A stretch of DNA of 64,000 nt from Sphingobacterium sp. CZ-UAM. Its GTDB lineage: Bacteria > Bacteroidota > Bacteroidia > Sphingobacteriales > Sphingobacteriaceae. Positions 1 to 10,700 of this stretch are shown in pieces. The position numbers and the translations under genes are program-made. The stretch covers positions 248,001 through 312,000 of the forward strand of contig NZ_MTCM01000001.1 in NCBI RefSeq assembly GCF_002000245.1. The letters run 5' to 3'. The notes beneath the pieces were generated by a model. The model ran no database searches. It was not told the origin of the DNA and saw only the letters and a list, made by a program, of their open reading frames with translations. The stretch's first letter is position 1. The number at the start of each line of letters is the position of its first letter.

Positions 1-2430
1 TTTTAATTTAATCCATTCCTTCTCCTGTTGTTCGGCATCTCTTTCCAATGCAATTTTCTTTTCCTCCAGCCATTTTCGCTTTGCCTGAAACTGTCTCTTC
101 CTTTCTCGTTGAAGATTGAAGTTATAAATAAGATAGATCAAGCCCGTAACCATAAAGATATAGCAGATTTTTGCCCACCAGGATAGGTACCAGGGATATT
201 TAATCGTAAAAGATATTGTCCGTATTTCTGAAGTCAGGCCGGTATTGGTTCTGGCCCTTATCTTAATTTCAAAATGCCCATAGGGTAGATTTGTGAAATC
301 TTGATAAGCTGTTTCGCTCCAATCCGACCATTTATCTGAATAACCTTCCAGGTAATACTGATATTGTAAGGGAGAAGAAGAGTAATAGGGGCTTGAGAAA
401 CTTACTCTCAGGTTATTCTCGGATGAAGCCAATCTGAGCTCAGCATTGGGTAGGATTGTTTCACCAGTTGTAAGGTTGGTCAATTGAGCAACCTGAGGTG
501 GGGGCAATACAGATTTATAATTTTGACCTGAATTCCGATAGATGGCAAAGCCGTCGTCTAATCCGATAAGATAATAATGATTTTCGATCGGTAGGATGTT
601 TTCATAATTGCTCATCATCCGATCCTGCAAGGGGCTCAGCAGGTTAGAATCGATTTTAAGCTTTCCTTTGCTATCAAAATCTACCTTGGCGATTCTTGTC
701 TTTTGAATAAACCAATAGCTGTTGGTATTGATTGGAATGATCTTGTTTGAATTTTTATAACTTCCTAAAGCATTGTTTAATTCGTTTGCATAACTAAAGC
801 GTTTGACGATATTATCAAACTGCATGAATCCACTATCCGTAGCAAAAACAAGGTTGTTTTCCAGCGTGTAAATACCCGTAAATCTTCTTTTGGAAGCAAG
901 ACTATCTTGCCTTGATGTAAATTGAATTTGGACTTGTTGAAAGTTTGCGTCAAGACCAATTAACTGCACCTGTCCCCAGTCACCAATCCAGAATGAATGA
1001 TTGTCTTTTTGAGCAAGGAATCGGACAGGTTCTTTAATCGTGGAAAATTGTTGTACAAATCGCAGCTGCATATCATCAAAAACGAATTTTGATAATCCTG
1101 TATAATTCCCCTGAAGAATATTTTTTGTCCCGAATATAGGTCTGAATATCCAGCCGCCCGTAATTTCAGAAATTTTTTCCAGTTTACCGTTGACCAATCT
1201 AAAGGTTCCATCGTTGTGGCCGCAGATCAGTTCTGTACCGAATATAGCCAATGTCCAGACCTGACCATTTGAATTGGGCACTTGGGCAAAATCCAGGGAA
1301 TTATAATTGTTTAATCCTTTCCAGTGGCTGACAAATAAACCTTTATTGGTTCCTAGATAAATTTTCCCCTGATAGATAATAGAAGTATATACGGTACCTA
1401 TTTTTCCTGCAAAATCGGTGTAAAAAGATAAGGGGGAGTTGATTTCGATCCGGTCAATACCATTGTCCAGGCCGACCCAGATATTTTGTTGTCTGTCTTT
1501 CGCAATACTGAGTACAGTATTGTTCTGTAGACCATTATTCTTATTGATATGTTGGACGACTTCTCCATTTTTATTAATAATAATTACACCATTTTGGATG
1601 GTTCCAAAGGCATACTGTCCTCCAAATAAATAGATACCGTTGTTTATTTGGGATTGGATTAGGATTGAATTAGCAGCAATGGGCCAGGGTTTAATAGTCC
1701 CATTGGAATCCATAAGATAGAGCCCGTGACGGGCAGTTGCTATAATTGATCTATTTTTATCATAGGGCAATATGGCCAAGACATTTTTGTCTTTAAGTGC
1801 CGCCCTTCCTGGTACAGGTACTAATTTATCCGCTTTGAATTCATGTAAGCCACTCGGAAGTTGTTCAAAAAACAGCTGGCCGTTAAGTTGATGTGGAAAT
1901 AAGAAAGGCTCACCTTTAGCTGTAAGCGGTCTTATCGTATTATTTTCCCAGATATAGGCTTTGGAAAATGTATGAAAGAATACACGATGATCCTCCACAA
2001 TGATCTTCCAAATTTCCTCGTTTGGAAAATAAGTTTTGTCTTTGACCAGCTTGGAAAGGCTATGGTAACTCATATCTCCAAAAGCCTTTGGTGTCCAATA
2101 GCCAAATTCACCGCGTCCACCGGTGTATACTCTTCCCGCTTTATCAACAGCTACACTGCGGACCGTCGAGTGGTTGGGGAGTGGGTATATGCGCCAGTAT
2201 TGTCCATCAAACCGCAATAATCCCTCTGTATTAGCACTATAGATTCGCCCTTCGTGATCAACAGCCAATGACCAGTTTTGGTTTCCAGCCTTGTATTGGC
2301 TTTTCTTGTACTGCTTTACAAAAGGTGTGCCTGTAGGTATGATTGTCTGGCCATAGCCAGTATTCATATTCAGTATAAAAAAAGCGCATAACCAAAAGAT
2401 ATAGGCAACGCTATATTTTTTTGATATCAT
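1..2430 (-). CDS. Periplasmic-sensor regulator with Y_Y_Y domain (3' part outside window)
   Basis: An open frame of 810 codons runs from an ATG at 2430 to the window edge without a stop, so the C-terminus is missing. The start is followed by a signal peptide (about residues 1-28, ending NTGYGQ). A long beta-propeller-like region then carries repeated sensor segments such as NIWVGLDNGIDRIE. A Y_Y_Y (triple-tyrosine) domain lies near residues 665-730 (YQYYLEGYSDKWSDW), one membrane segment near 743-765, and a charged, probably coiled-coil stretch runs to the edge. Proteins of this build usually end in a cytoplasmic LuxR-type HTH or a histidine kinase; which applies cannot be seen here. It is divergent from susC1 across a 322-bp gap and is a candidate second regulator of the locus. 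The assignment of sensor architecture is firm; the target glycan is unknown. Confidence 0.8.
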   Translation of the reverse strand, partial: MISKKYSVAYIFWLCAFFILNMNTGYGQTIIPTGTPFVKQYKKSQYKAGNQNWSLAVDHEGRIYSANTEGLLRFDGQYWRIYPLPNHSTVRSVAVDKAGRVYTGGRGEFGYWTPKAFGDMSYHSLSKLVKDKTYFPNEEIWKIIVEDHRVFFHTFSKAYIWENNTIRPLTAKGEPFLFPHQLNGQLFFEQLPSGLHEFKADKLVPVPGRAALKDKNVLAILPYDKNRSIIATARHGLYLMDSNGTIKPWPIAANSILIQSQINNGIYLFGGQYAFGTIQNGVIIINKNGEVVQHINKNNGLQNNTVLSIAKDRQQNIWVGLDNGIDRIEINSPLSFYTDFAGKIGTVYTSIIYQGKIYLGTNKGLFVSHWKGLNNYNSLDFAQVPNSNGQVWTLAIFGTELICGHNDGTFRLVNGKLEKISEITGGWIFRPIFGTKNILQGNYTGLSKFVFDDMQLRFVQQFSTIKEPVRFLAQKDNHSFWIGDWGQVQLIGLDANFQQVQIQFTSRQDSLASKRRFTGIYTLENNLVFATDSGFMQFDNIVKRFSYANELNNALGSYKNSNKIIPINTNSYWFIQKTRIAKVDFDSKGKLKIDSNLLSPLQDRMMSNYENILPIENHYYLIGLDDGFAIYRNSGQNYKSVLPPPQVAQLTNLTTGETILPNAELRLASSENNLRVSFSSPYYSSSPLQYQYYLEGYSDKWSDWSETAYQDFTNLPYGHFEIKIRARTNTGLTSEIRTISFTIKYPWYLSWWAKICYIFMVTGLIYLIYNFNLQRERKRQFQAKRKWLEEKKIALERDAEQQEKEWIKLK

Positions 2431-2650
2431 CGAATCCGTCACTTTAAATTGATTTTGAAAAGCAATATATAGATTTTATCGCAAATGGCAGAATACTTAC
2501 AGCAGATGAATGTCATTATAGGCATTCAAGCTTATTTTTTTGATCAAATAGTCGAAATCGTTTTCGCATTTTTAATAGTCCGATTCAGTAAAGTCTACTC
2601 GTTTTTTAATTACCTTGGAAACAAATAACCAAATAAAACATGATTATGAC

Positions 2651-2678
2651 TTGAACAAATCTTTAGAAATTAGATTTG
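2651..2678 (+). promoter_or_regulatory. Candidate sigma-ABfr promoter of susC1
   Basis: TTG at 2651-2653, a 17-base spacer and TAGATTTG at 2671-2678 fit the Bacteroidota consensus (TTTG/TTG, then TAnnTTTG). Transcription would start near 2685, giving a leader of about 68 nt before the ATG at 2753. This placement argues against translation from the TTG at 2615. Confidence 0.55.
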
Positions 2679-2752
2679 GATTCAAACGAATTGCTCAAGG
2701 AGTGAATCCATCAATTACAAACGTAAACCCAAAAACACTAAACAGTAAAATT

Positions 2753-5700
2753 ATGAAATCAAAGCTTTTCAGAAGAGGGCCTTGTGCACTTATTCCCTAT
2801 GCTTCCATGGCCATATTTTTGTCCCCGGGCTTATCCATGGGAGCAACTAGGGGCGAAGGTATCGGCATTTATCATCGCATTAATCAGGAAGAATCAGAAA
2901 TCAGAGGTAAGGTTGTCAATAGAGACAATTCGCCTTTGCAAGGAGTTTCTATTAGCGTAAAGGGAGTTCCTGGCCGGAGTACTCAGACCAACGAAAAAGG
3001 TGAATTTACGCTAAAGGTACCTGCGCAAGCAACATTAACTTTTTCGTCCGTAGGATACGCTAAGCAGGAAATTAAACTTGCTACAAATCAAAAGACTATA
3101 CAGCTTACTTTAGAGTCGAACGAGTCTGTTATGGATGAGGTTGTCGTGGTGGGGTATGGAACACAGCGAAAAAGCGATTTAACAGGTTCTGTATCTTCCA
3201 TTAACGCAAATCAAATCAATGCTTTCCCATTGGCCGGTACTGCACAAGCTTTACAGGGACGGGCTGCTGGGGTTTCGGTCACCAGCACGAATGGAGAACC
3301 TGGCAAAGCTCCGCGCGTACGGATCAGGGGTGGTAGCTCTATCAATGCAAGTAGCGATCCCTTGTATGTTGTAGACGGATTTCCTGGTAGCTCGGCTCCG
3401 GCTCCCGAAGATGTTGAATCTATCGAAGTATTAAAAGATGCTTCTGCAACAGCGATCTATGGTTCGAGAGGTGCCAATGGAGTGATCATGATTACAACGA
3501 AAAAAGGGCGTTCGGGCAAACCTGTTATTGAATTAAATAATTCCTTTGCCTCTCAAAAAGTAGGTAAGCGCCTTTCGCTATTAAATGCTTCGGAATTTGC
3601 TTCTTATATTAATGATACCTATGCGAATGCGGGGAACAACAATTTACCATTTAAAGATCCGCAATCTCTTGGTGAAGGAACAGATTGGCAGGATCTTATT
3701 TTTAGAAACGGAAATCAGTTGAATAATCAAGTCTCTGTGTCCGGTGGCAGCGACAACATCAGGTATTATACCTCCGTGAGCCATTTTGGACAGAAAGGAA
3801 CCGTGATCAATTCCGATTTTAGAAGATTATCTGGGACCTCAAATTTAGAAATGAAGGTTTCTGATCGAATCAAAATTGGAACAAGGTTGCTGTTTAACCG
3901 CAATAAATTGAATGGAGTAAGGACACAGGAAGGAAGTAGCGGAACGACAGGCGCGGGAGTGATCTCCGCAGCATTGCGTTTTGAACCCACACAGGGCGTT
4001 TACAATGCGGAAGGAAAATACACGCTGAAGCAGTTCGGCGATCCACATGACAATCCGGTAGCGGCTGCTATGGAAAGGAAAAATGAGGTGATTACAGACC
4101 TTTTTCAGGGAAATGGATTTGTGGAGTTGGGGATTTTAGAAAATTTAACCTTTCGTAGCACCTTCGGTGTGCAGGTCAGCAATCAACGTACAGGTAACTA
4201 TGTGTCAAAAGAACTCGTCGAAGGGAGAAATTTTGGTGGGGTTGGATCCATTGCGGCGCATAAAAATACCAACTTGATCAATGAGAACTTCTTGACATAT
4301 ACACAAACATTTCACGAAGATCATAATCTGAATGCCATGGCTGGTTATTCTTATCAAAGTTCCAGAAATGAAACCTGGCAGGCCAATAATCGAAATTTCA
4401 TTTCAGACAGCTTTAGCTATTGGAATCTGGGTGCTGGTTCCAATTATCAAAATGCAGCATCGAATCTCGAAGATTGGGTAATGTCTTCATTTTATGGGCG
4501 CTTAAACTACAACTACAAAAATCGCTATTTTATTACAGCTACTGGGCGGTATGATGGATCTTCGAAGTTTGGTGATAACAATAAATGGGCCTTCTTTCCT
4601 TCTGGAGCACTTGCCTGGAACCTGAGCCAGGAGCCGTTTATGAAATCAATCGATTGGCTGAGCAATTTAAAATTGCGAACAAGTTATGGCGAAACCGGAA
4701 ACTCGGAAATTGGTTCCTACCAATCTTTGGCTAGATTCTCACCTACTTTAACAACAATGGGGGGAAGTCCTGTTAATGCTGTTCGGCCTACGAATGTTGC
4801 CAACCCTAATTTAACCTGGGAGACAACCAAGCAGACAGACGCTGGATTGGATATCGGTATTCTAAAAAGCAGAATCAATCTATCGGTAGACTATTATTAC
4901 AAAAAAACAATCAACCTGTTGTATCAGGTGCCACTGCCGCTTTATTCAGGTTTTACAACTGCACTCCAGAATGTGGGAAGTGTGCAAAATAAAGGCTGGG
5001 AATTTGGATTGCAGACAACGAATCTCAACGGTGCTTTTGGATGGAAAACAGATTTTAATATCAGTTTCAATCGCAACAAGATTTTGCAGCTTCCCGGCGG
5101 TGAGATCCGATATAACACCATACCGGGACACATGCTTTCAACGGATTCGCAGCTGCTACGTGAAGGTGAGGTCCTTGGTGCATTTTTTGGATGGGTGACA
5201 GACGGAATTTATCAGCAGGGTGACGATTTTAGTGCGCAACCTAATAAAAAACCAGGAGACATCCGGTATAAGGATTTATTTGGCCGCGATCAGAATAATC
5301 AGTTGACCGCGGGCGCAAATGGTGTTGTGAATGCCGATGACCGTACGATTATAGGCAATCCAAATCCTGATTTCACCTTCGGTTTTAACAATGATTTTAA
5401 GTATAAGAATTTCGATCTGAACATTTTTATGCAAGGAAGTTATGGAAATGATATGTTGAACATCACACGAATGGAACTGGACTGGATGGCCGGAAAAGGA
5501 AATGCTACCAAGGATGCCTTGCGACGCTGGACACCGGAAAATACAAATACGGATGTTCCAAGGGCAAGCTCAACAAACAATCCGGAAGTTTCCTCACGCT
5601 GGGTAGAAGATGGCTCATATCTTCGCTTGAAAAATCTTGCTCTGGGCTATAATTTTTCAGAAAAGTCGCTCGAAAAAATTCATTTAAAATATTTAAGAAT

Positions 5701-5854
5701 ATACCTCAGCGCACAAAATATATGGACCTGGACCAACTATACGGGTTTTGACCCTGAGGTAAGCTATCAAGACTCTAACCGAAATGTAGGGTTGGATTAT
5801 ATGGGTTACCCCAATATTAAATCGTACACCCTTGGTCTAAATCTAAGGTTTTAA
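2753..5854 (+). CDS. susC: SusC-family TonB-dependent outer-membrane transporter (first pair)
   Basis: This is a TonB-dependent beta-barrel that imports oligosaccharides with its SusD partner. The frame stays open upstream to a TTG at 2615. I start at ATG 2753 because it gives a signal-like N-terminus (MKSKLFRRGPCALIPYASMA) and lies downstream of a good promoter. A carboxypeptidase-regulatory-like domain follows at about residues 48-120 (EIRGKVVNRD...), then the conserved MDEVVVVGYGTQ segment near 126, a plug domain (about 150-270, ending GVIMITTKKG) and the barrel. The C-terminus ends in Phe (LGLNLRF), as is usual for barrel proteins. About 1033 residues is normal for the family. susD1 follows after 107 bp and completes the transporter pair. 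Specificity cannot be read from the sequence. Confidence 0.95.
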   Translation: MKSKLFRRGPCALIPYASMAIFLSPGLSMGATRGEGIGIYHRINQEESEIRGKVVNRDNSPLQGVSISVKGVPGRSTQTNEKGEFTLKVPAQATLTFSSVGYAKQEIKLATNQKTIQLTLESNESVMDEVVVVGYGTQRKSDLTGSVSSINANQINAFPLAGTAQALQGRAAGVSVTSTNGEPGKAPRVRIRGGSSINASSDPLYVVDGFPGSSAPAPEDVESIEVLKDASATAIYGSRGANGVIMITTKKGRSGKPVIELNNSFASQKVGKRLSLLNASEFASYINDTYANAGNNNLPFKDPQSLGEGTDWQDLIFRNGNQLNNQVSVSGGSDNIRYYTSVSHFGQKGTVINSDFRRLSGTSNLEMKVSDRIKIGTRLLFNRNKLNGVRTQEGSSGTTGAGVISAALRFEPTQGVYNAEGKYTLKQFGDPHDNPVAAAMERKNEVITDLFQGNGFVELGILENLTFRSTFGVQVSNQRTGNYVSKELVEGRNFGGVGSIAAHKNTNLINENFLTYTQTFHEDHNLNAMAGYSYQSSRNETWQANNRNFISDSFSYWNLGAGSNYQNAASNLEDWVMSSFYGRLNYNYKNRYFITATGRYDGSSKFGDNNKWAFFPSGALAWNLSQEPFMKSIDWLSNLKLRTSYGETGNSEIGSYQSLARFSPTLTTMGGSPVNAVRPTNVANPNLTWETTKQTDAGLDIGILKSRINLSVDYYYKKTINLLYQVPLPLYSGFTTALQNVGSVQNKGWEFGLQTTNLNGAFGWKTDFNISFNRNKILQLPGGEIRYNTIPGHMLSTDSQLLREGEVLGAFFGWVTDGIYQQGDDFSAQPNKKPGDIRYKDLFGRDQNNQLTAGANGVVNADDRTIIGNPNPDFTFGFNNDFKYKNFDLNIFMQGSYGNDMLNITRMELDWMAGKGNATKDALRRWTPENTNTDVPRASSTNNPEVSSRWVEDGSYLRLKNLALGYNFSEKSLEKIHLKYLRIYLSAQNIWTWTNYTGFDPEVSYQDSNRNVGLDYMGYPNIKSYTLGLNLRF

Positions 5855-5961
5855 CATCAAGTAGAACCTACGAAGTACTATTGATGGTAAATAAATGAAA
5901 AATAAATAATTGGGTGTAATAGTTTTTAGCAAGATGCTGGAAATAAAACCCATTAAAATTT

Positions 5962-7482
5962 ATGCTAATGAAAAAGATAACTCTATATCGTATGATACTT
6001 ACGACGCTGTGTTTTACCAGCTTGTTTTCCTGTACAAAACTAAACGAAGAACCGGTAAGTATTTTGGATCCTAAGCAATATTTTAAAACCGAAGCGGATG
6101 CTGAGGCTTCCGTTATGGGAATTTATGGACTTTTGGCCAATGCAGATTTTTATGGACGACGATTGACCATGGTACTGCAATTGCTGGGAGATGACATTGA
6201 TATTGCGGATATTGGGACACAGTCTAGTCGTATTCAGCTCAACAGTTTTACACACGATGCAAGCAACCAAGATCTGCTAGCCGTATGGAAAACCGCTTAT
6301 TTGGGTATTGGTGCGGCAAATGCCGCGATAGATGGTATTCCGGCTGTTACCATGAATGAGGCTAAAAAATCCGCACTTATCGCCGAAGCGAGATTGCTAC
6401 GGGCTTTGTATTACTATCACTTGGTTCAACTATTTGGGGACATTCCCTATATTAGCGAATTCGTCAGTGATCCAAGTAAGGTAATTGCTATCAGCAAAAC
6501 TCCGGCAGCAAAGGTTTATGACAATATCATCGCGGATTGCGAATATGCCATAGCGAATTTGCCGAATACCTATGCCAACAATAATAAAGCGAGACCATCT
6601 AAGGGCGCCGCGCAGACTTTGTTGGCTTCGGTCTATATGGTCTTGAAAAAATGGGATGATGCCGCTAAGATGGCTGAGGCTGTAATCAATGATGCAAACA
6701 AATACCAGTATGCCTTGGTCAAAGACTACAATAGCCTATGGGATGCCGATCTTGGTTTTCAGACCGAACATGTTTGGGTAGTTGACTTTTTAGGCGGAAT
6801 TACTGGTGAAAATGCATCCAATCAGGATTATACCGCCCCAATGACGGGGGTACGGGATGCTGATATGTTGGGATGGAGTGTCATTGTACCGTCCAATGGC
6901 GTATATGCAAGCTTTTCCGATCAAGATTACAGAAAGAAAATCAGCTTCCTGACCGAAACACCTGTAAAAGGAGTGATGACCCCTTATCAAAAATGGAAAT
7001 GGCCCCGTATACATACCGCAAAATGGTGCCTGCACCCGGGAGCTAATGCCGGGGCGGATGGTTCTGATTCTGATATCAAGCATGTTATCTTTCGCTACGC
7101 CGAAGTTCTTTTAATGGCTGCTGAAGCTATAAATGAGAGTAAAGGTGGACCAACAGAGAAAGCCTATAGTTATATAAATGCTGTTCGGGCCAGAGCAAGA
7201 TACACACCGGCGGGAGTACAGAATTTTCCAGCGGATCTGACAGTAGGTATGACACAGGCTGACTTTCGAAAAGCAGTGCAAGAGGAACGCCGTGTCGAAT
7301 TGGCTTTTGAATGGAAAAGATGGTACGATATCAAACGCTGGGGACAGGTCGTGGAGGCATTTACAAGACAGGGTGCTTATGAAAGCCAGCCAAAAGTAAA
7401 AGATTTTCACGCACTGATGCCTATTCCTCAGGATGAAATCGCACGTAATAACAATTTACTACCTCAAAATCCAGGGTATTAA
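5962..7482 (+). CDS. susD: SusD/RagB-family glycan-binding lipoprotein (first pair)
   Basis: This is a surface lipoprotein that caps the SusC barrel and binds glycan. The N-terminus MLMKKITLYRMILTTLCFTS runs into a lipobox ending at Cys24 (SLFSC), so the mature protein is lipid-anchored. An alternative ATG two codons later (5968) is equally good. The N-terminal helical SusD-like region (about 30-200) includes RALYYYHLVQLFGDIPY. The C-terminal SusD domain (about 370-506) carries VLLMAAEAINES and VELAFEWKRWYDIKRWG, both typical of the family. Length 506 is normal. It is the last gene before the strong terminator at 7513-7554, so susC1-susD1 form their own transcription unit. Confidence 0.95.
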   Translation: MLMKKITLYRMILTTLCFTSLFSCTKLNEEPVSILDPKQYFKTEADAEASVMGIYGLLANADFYGRRLTMVLQLLGDDIDIADIGTQSSRIQLNSFTHDASNQDLLAVWKTAYLGIGAANAAIDGIPAVTMNEAKKSALIAEARLLRALYYYHLVQLFGDIPYISEFVSDPSKVIAISKTPAAKVYDNIIADCEYAIANLPNTYANNNKARPSKGAAQTLLASVYMVLKKWDDAAKMAEAVINDANKYQYALVKDYNSLWDADLGFQTEHVWVVDFLGGITGENASNQDYTAPMTGVRDADMLGWSVIVPSNGVYASFSDQDYRKKISFLTETPVKGVMTPYQKWKWPRIHTAKWCLHPGANAGADGSDSDIKHVIFRYAEVLLMAAEAINESKGGPTEKAYSYINAVRARARYTPAGVQNFPADLTVGMTQADFRKAVQEERRVELAFEWKRWYDIKRWGQVVEAFTRQGAYESQPKVKDFHALMPIPQDEIARNNNLLPQNPGY

Positions 7483-7512
7483 ACCTCAGTAGCATACTCC
7501 TTTGAAGCAAAA

Positions 7513-7554
7513 AAAAGAAAATATCAACCTATTCGTAAGTTGATATTTTCTTTT
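7513..7554 (+). terminator. Intrinsic terminator after susD1
   Basis: A 16-bp perfect stem (7513-7528 with 7539-7554) encloses a 10-nt loop, with A-run and T-run at its two ends. It separates susC1-susD1 from the second operon. Because both flanks are A/T runs it could act in both directions. Confidence 0.85.
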
Positions 7555-7698
7555 AATAAGTATATAAAAAGCATTTTTCAGGCCCTATTCAATAGTGAAT
7601 CAGCAATTGAAAATAAGATTTTTTTAAAAATCCGTTTAATTCCGCTGAAAATCGAGGGAAAAGACATTTTTTCCACTTATTTGAACGAAAATTCTCCC

Positions 7699-7726
7699 TT
7701 GGGAAACCCGCGATTTTTGATATTTG
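7699..7726 (+). promoter_or_regulatory. Candidate promoter of the susC2 operon
   Basis: TTG at 7699-7701, 17 bases and GATATTTG at 7719-7726 match the Bacteroidota promoter except for the first base of the -7 box. The predicted start near 7732 gives a leader of about 38 nt. It lies after the terminator, as expected for an independently controlled operon. Confidence 0.45.
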
Positions 7727-7770
7727 GTTTCATTTATTGAGTTCAAATAACCACATAAACCAAGAGAACT

Positions 7771-10700
7771 ATGATAACACCGATAACCAAAACGGTAGGG
7801 AAGGGTTTGCTTTTATTTTCGCTGATGAGTATGACTGCGCCAAATGTATTTGCCCAGTCTCAGTTAAAAATAACCGGAAAAGTAACCTCACCTGCGGGCG
7901 AACCACTCGCGGGGGTGACAGTACAGATTAAAGGCGCAAAGAATGGGACTGTTACAGATGTATCCGGCAATTACCAAATTATAGCTAAAGATATCGATGT
8001 ATTGATCTTTTCTTTAGTAGGTAGAGAAAAAGCAGAAATAGCTGTTGATAAAAAAGATCATATCAATCTTGTCCTACAAGAATCAAGTAGTCTTATGGAT
8101 GAAGTTGTCGTAGTAGGCTATGGAACCCAGAAGAAGAGTAACTTAACAGGGGCTGTTGCGGCAGTGGACGGAAAAACCTTGAACAAGCGGATCGCAACAA
8201 ACCCTACACAATTACTTCAGGGGCGTATGCCGGGACTTCGTGTGACACAGGGCTCCGGAGAGGCCGGGAATGAAAATGTGAATTTACAGGTTAGGGGATT
8301 GGGCTCTTACGGTGCATCTTCTGCGCCATTGGTCATCGTAGATGGGATTCCTGGTAGTTTGGAAAACCTGAATCCACAGGCGATTGAAAATATTACGGTA
8401 TTAAAAGACGCCGCCTCCGCAGCAATCTATGGGGCAAGAGCTGCAAACGGTGTCATCCTAGTGACAACCAAACAGGGTAAATCTGGAAAGGCACAATTGA
8501 GTTACGATTACAATGTCGGCATCACAAAGGCTTCAGCATTGCCTGATTTGGTCTATAATTCGGTAGATTATATGAGCCTATATAATCAAGCTGCTAAAAA
8601 TTCAGGTATTACCAATGCGAATTCGTTTTTCAGCCAGGAAATGATCGACGCCTATAAAAATGCGACGGATAAGACACTTTATCCGGATTTCAACTGGTTG
8701 GATGCCGTATTTAAAACGGTACCTGTGCAAACGCATAATTTAAGTTTAAGTGGTGGTGCTAATGGAACCAATTACAACGTCATCCTTGGCTATGTTGATC
8801 AGCCCGATATTATGATCGGCACGTCCTTTAAAAAGTATAATTTGCAGTTGAACCTCAATTCGAAAATCAATGATCGAATAAGTTTTGGTTCGAGCATTAC
8901 GCTGAATTACGGTGATCGAAAATATCCAAGAAATGGAGCCGAAGATCAGTTTCTGTCAACAATAAGCCAATCGCCGTTATATGGTCCAGTACTCCCGGAT
9001 GGTAGTGGTCGATATACTTCCAGGGCATATCCTTTTCAGTCTCCCAATAAAAACCCTGTAGCCGTTGCTGAAAATGCATTCACAAGGCTAAACAATTATT
9101 TTATGCAGGGAAATATTTTTGTTAATATAAAATTACTGGATGGCTTGGAATGGAAAACCAGTGGCGGTCTGACTTATGGATTTACAAAAAACTACACCAA
9201 CAAACCTGTAATCAACCAGTACATGTGGCAGGCAAAACCAGATGCGCTTCCGGCGCGACAATTGGACGTTGGTGGCCAAGGATTGGAAGTGACGGATGAT
9301 AATAATGTCTATCCTGTAGGTTATACCCAACTAACGTATGATAAGTCATTCGGAGACCATAATCTAAAGGTATTGGCAGGTACACAGACCGAATATAATA
9401 AGGCGCAAAAATTATTTGGCAGCAGATTGCAGTTCCCAAATAAGGATTTGCTGGAATTAGATGGTGGCGGCGCAGGACAGCAGTCTAATAGTGGTATCAC
9501 GAATGAATGGTCGCTAAGGTCCTATTATGGTCGTTTGAATTATGATTACAAGGGTAAGTATCTCTTGGAGGGAAATGCCCGTTATGATGCTTCTTCACGT
9601 TTTCCTGAGAATCGTAAATGGGCCTTTTTCCCATCTGTATCGGCAGGATGGAAGATCTCAGACGAGGCTTTTTTTGGCGAGCAGCTTAAAGAAACAGTGA
9701 ATGAAGTCAAACTTAGGGCTTCCATCGGAACCTTGGGTAATCAGAATATTGGCAATTACCCCTATCAGACGGTTTACAGCTCTGCTTTTGCCTATCCATT
9801 TGAAGAAAACCTACAACAGGGCGCACGTCAGGTTGCCATGGCAAATGAACAGATAAAATGGGAGAGCACCCGGGTACTCGATTTTGGTTTTGATCTTGGA
9901 TTCTGGAATAATAAACTGACAGCCTCCTTTGACTGGTACAATAAAGTCACCTCTGATATTCTTTCCTCGTCGACAGCATTCCCTTCCTATATTGGTCTGA
10001 CGGCACCGACGGTAAATTATGGAACGCTCCGTAATCGAGGGATCGAACTCGGACTGCAATACCGTGAAAAAATAGGTGAGGTTTCGCTGACATTGAACGG
10101 AAATATTCAGGCCAATCGCAATAAGGTTATAAAATATGGAGCTGAACGTATTTCGGGCAATACAATTACCCGTGAAGGTCTACCCTATGGCAGTTTTTAT
10201 TTATTGGAAAGTGTAGGCATATTTCGCTCTAAGGAGGAGGTTGCAAATTCGCCAAAACAACAAGTGCCAGCACAACCTGGTTATTTGAAATTTGCAGATG
10301 TCGATGGCGATAATATGGTGGATAATAATGATCGCGTTGTTGTGCCAGGAGCATTCCCAGATTTTGATTATTCCTTTAATGCAACAGCAGTATGGAAAAA
10401 TTTTGATTTTACAGCATTTTTCTTTGGATCTCAAGGCCAGAAAATATTTGTTAGCGAATGGGGAATCGTTCCTTTTAGACAAGGGGGAACTTTCACCCGT
10501 GAATGGATGGATGCCTGGACACCGGAAAATCCAAATGCATCGTTGCCGATTGTAGGCTTAGATAATTCTCCTGCAGCAAATAATGTCAGGACAGCCTCGA
10601 CATTTTTCCTGAAAGATGGATCTTTCTTGCGATTGAAAAATATTCAAATCGGATATAGTCTTCCGCAAAGCACATTGTCGAAGGCAGGTATCTCAGGTCT

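Noticed and set aside
2615..2752. TTG start extending SusC1 by 46 residues
   Set aside because: The extension is polar and precedes a proper signal peptide, and a good promoter (2651-2678) lies inside it. ATG 2753 is better.
7540..7740. A 66-codon frame between susD1 and susC2
   Set aside because: It starts within the terminator stem and runs through the susC2 promoter; low-complexity AT-rich translation.
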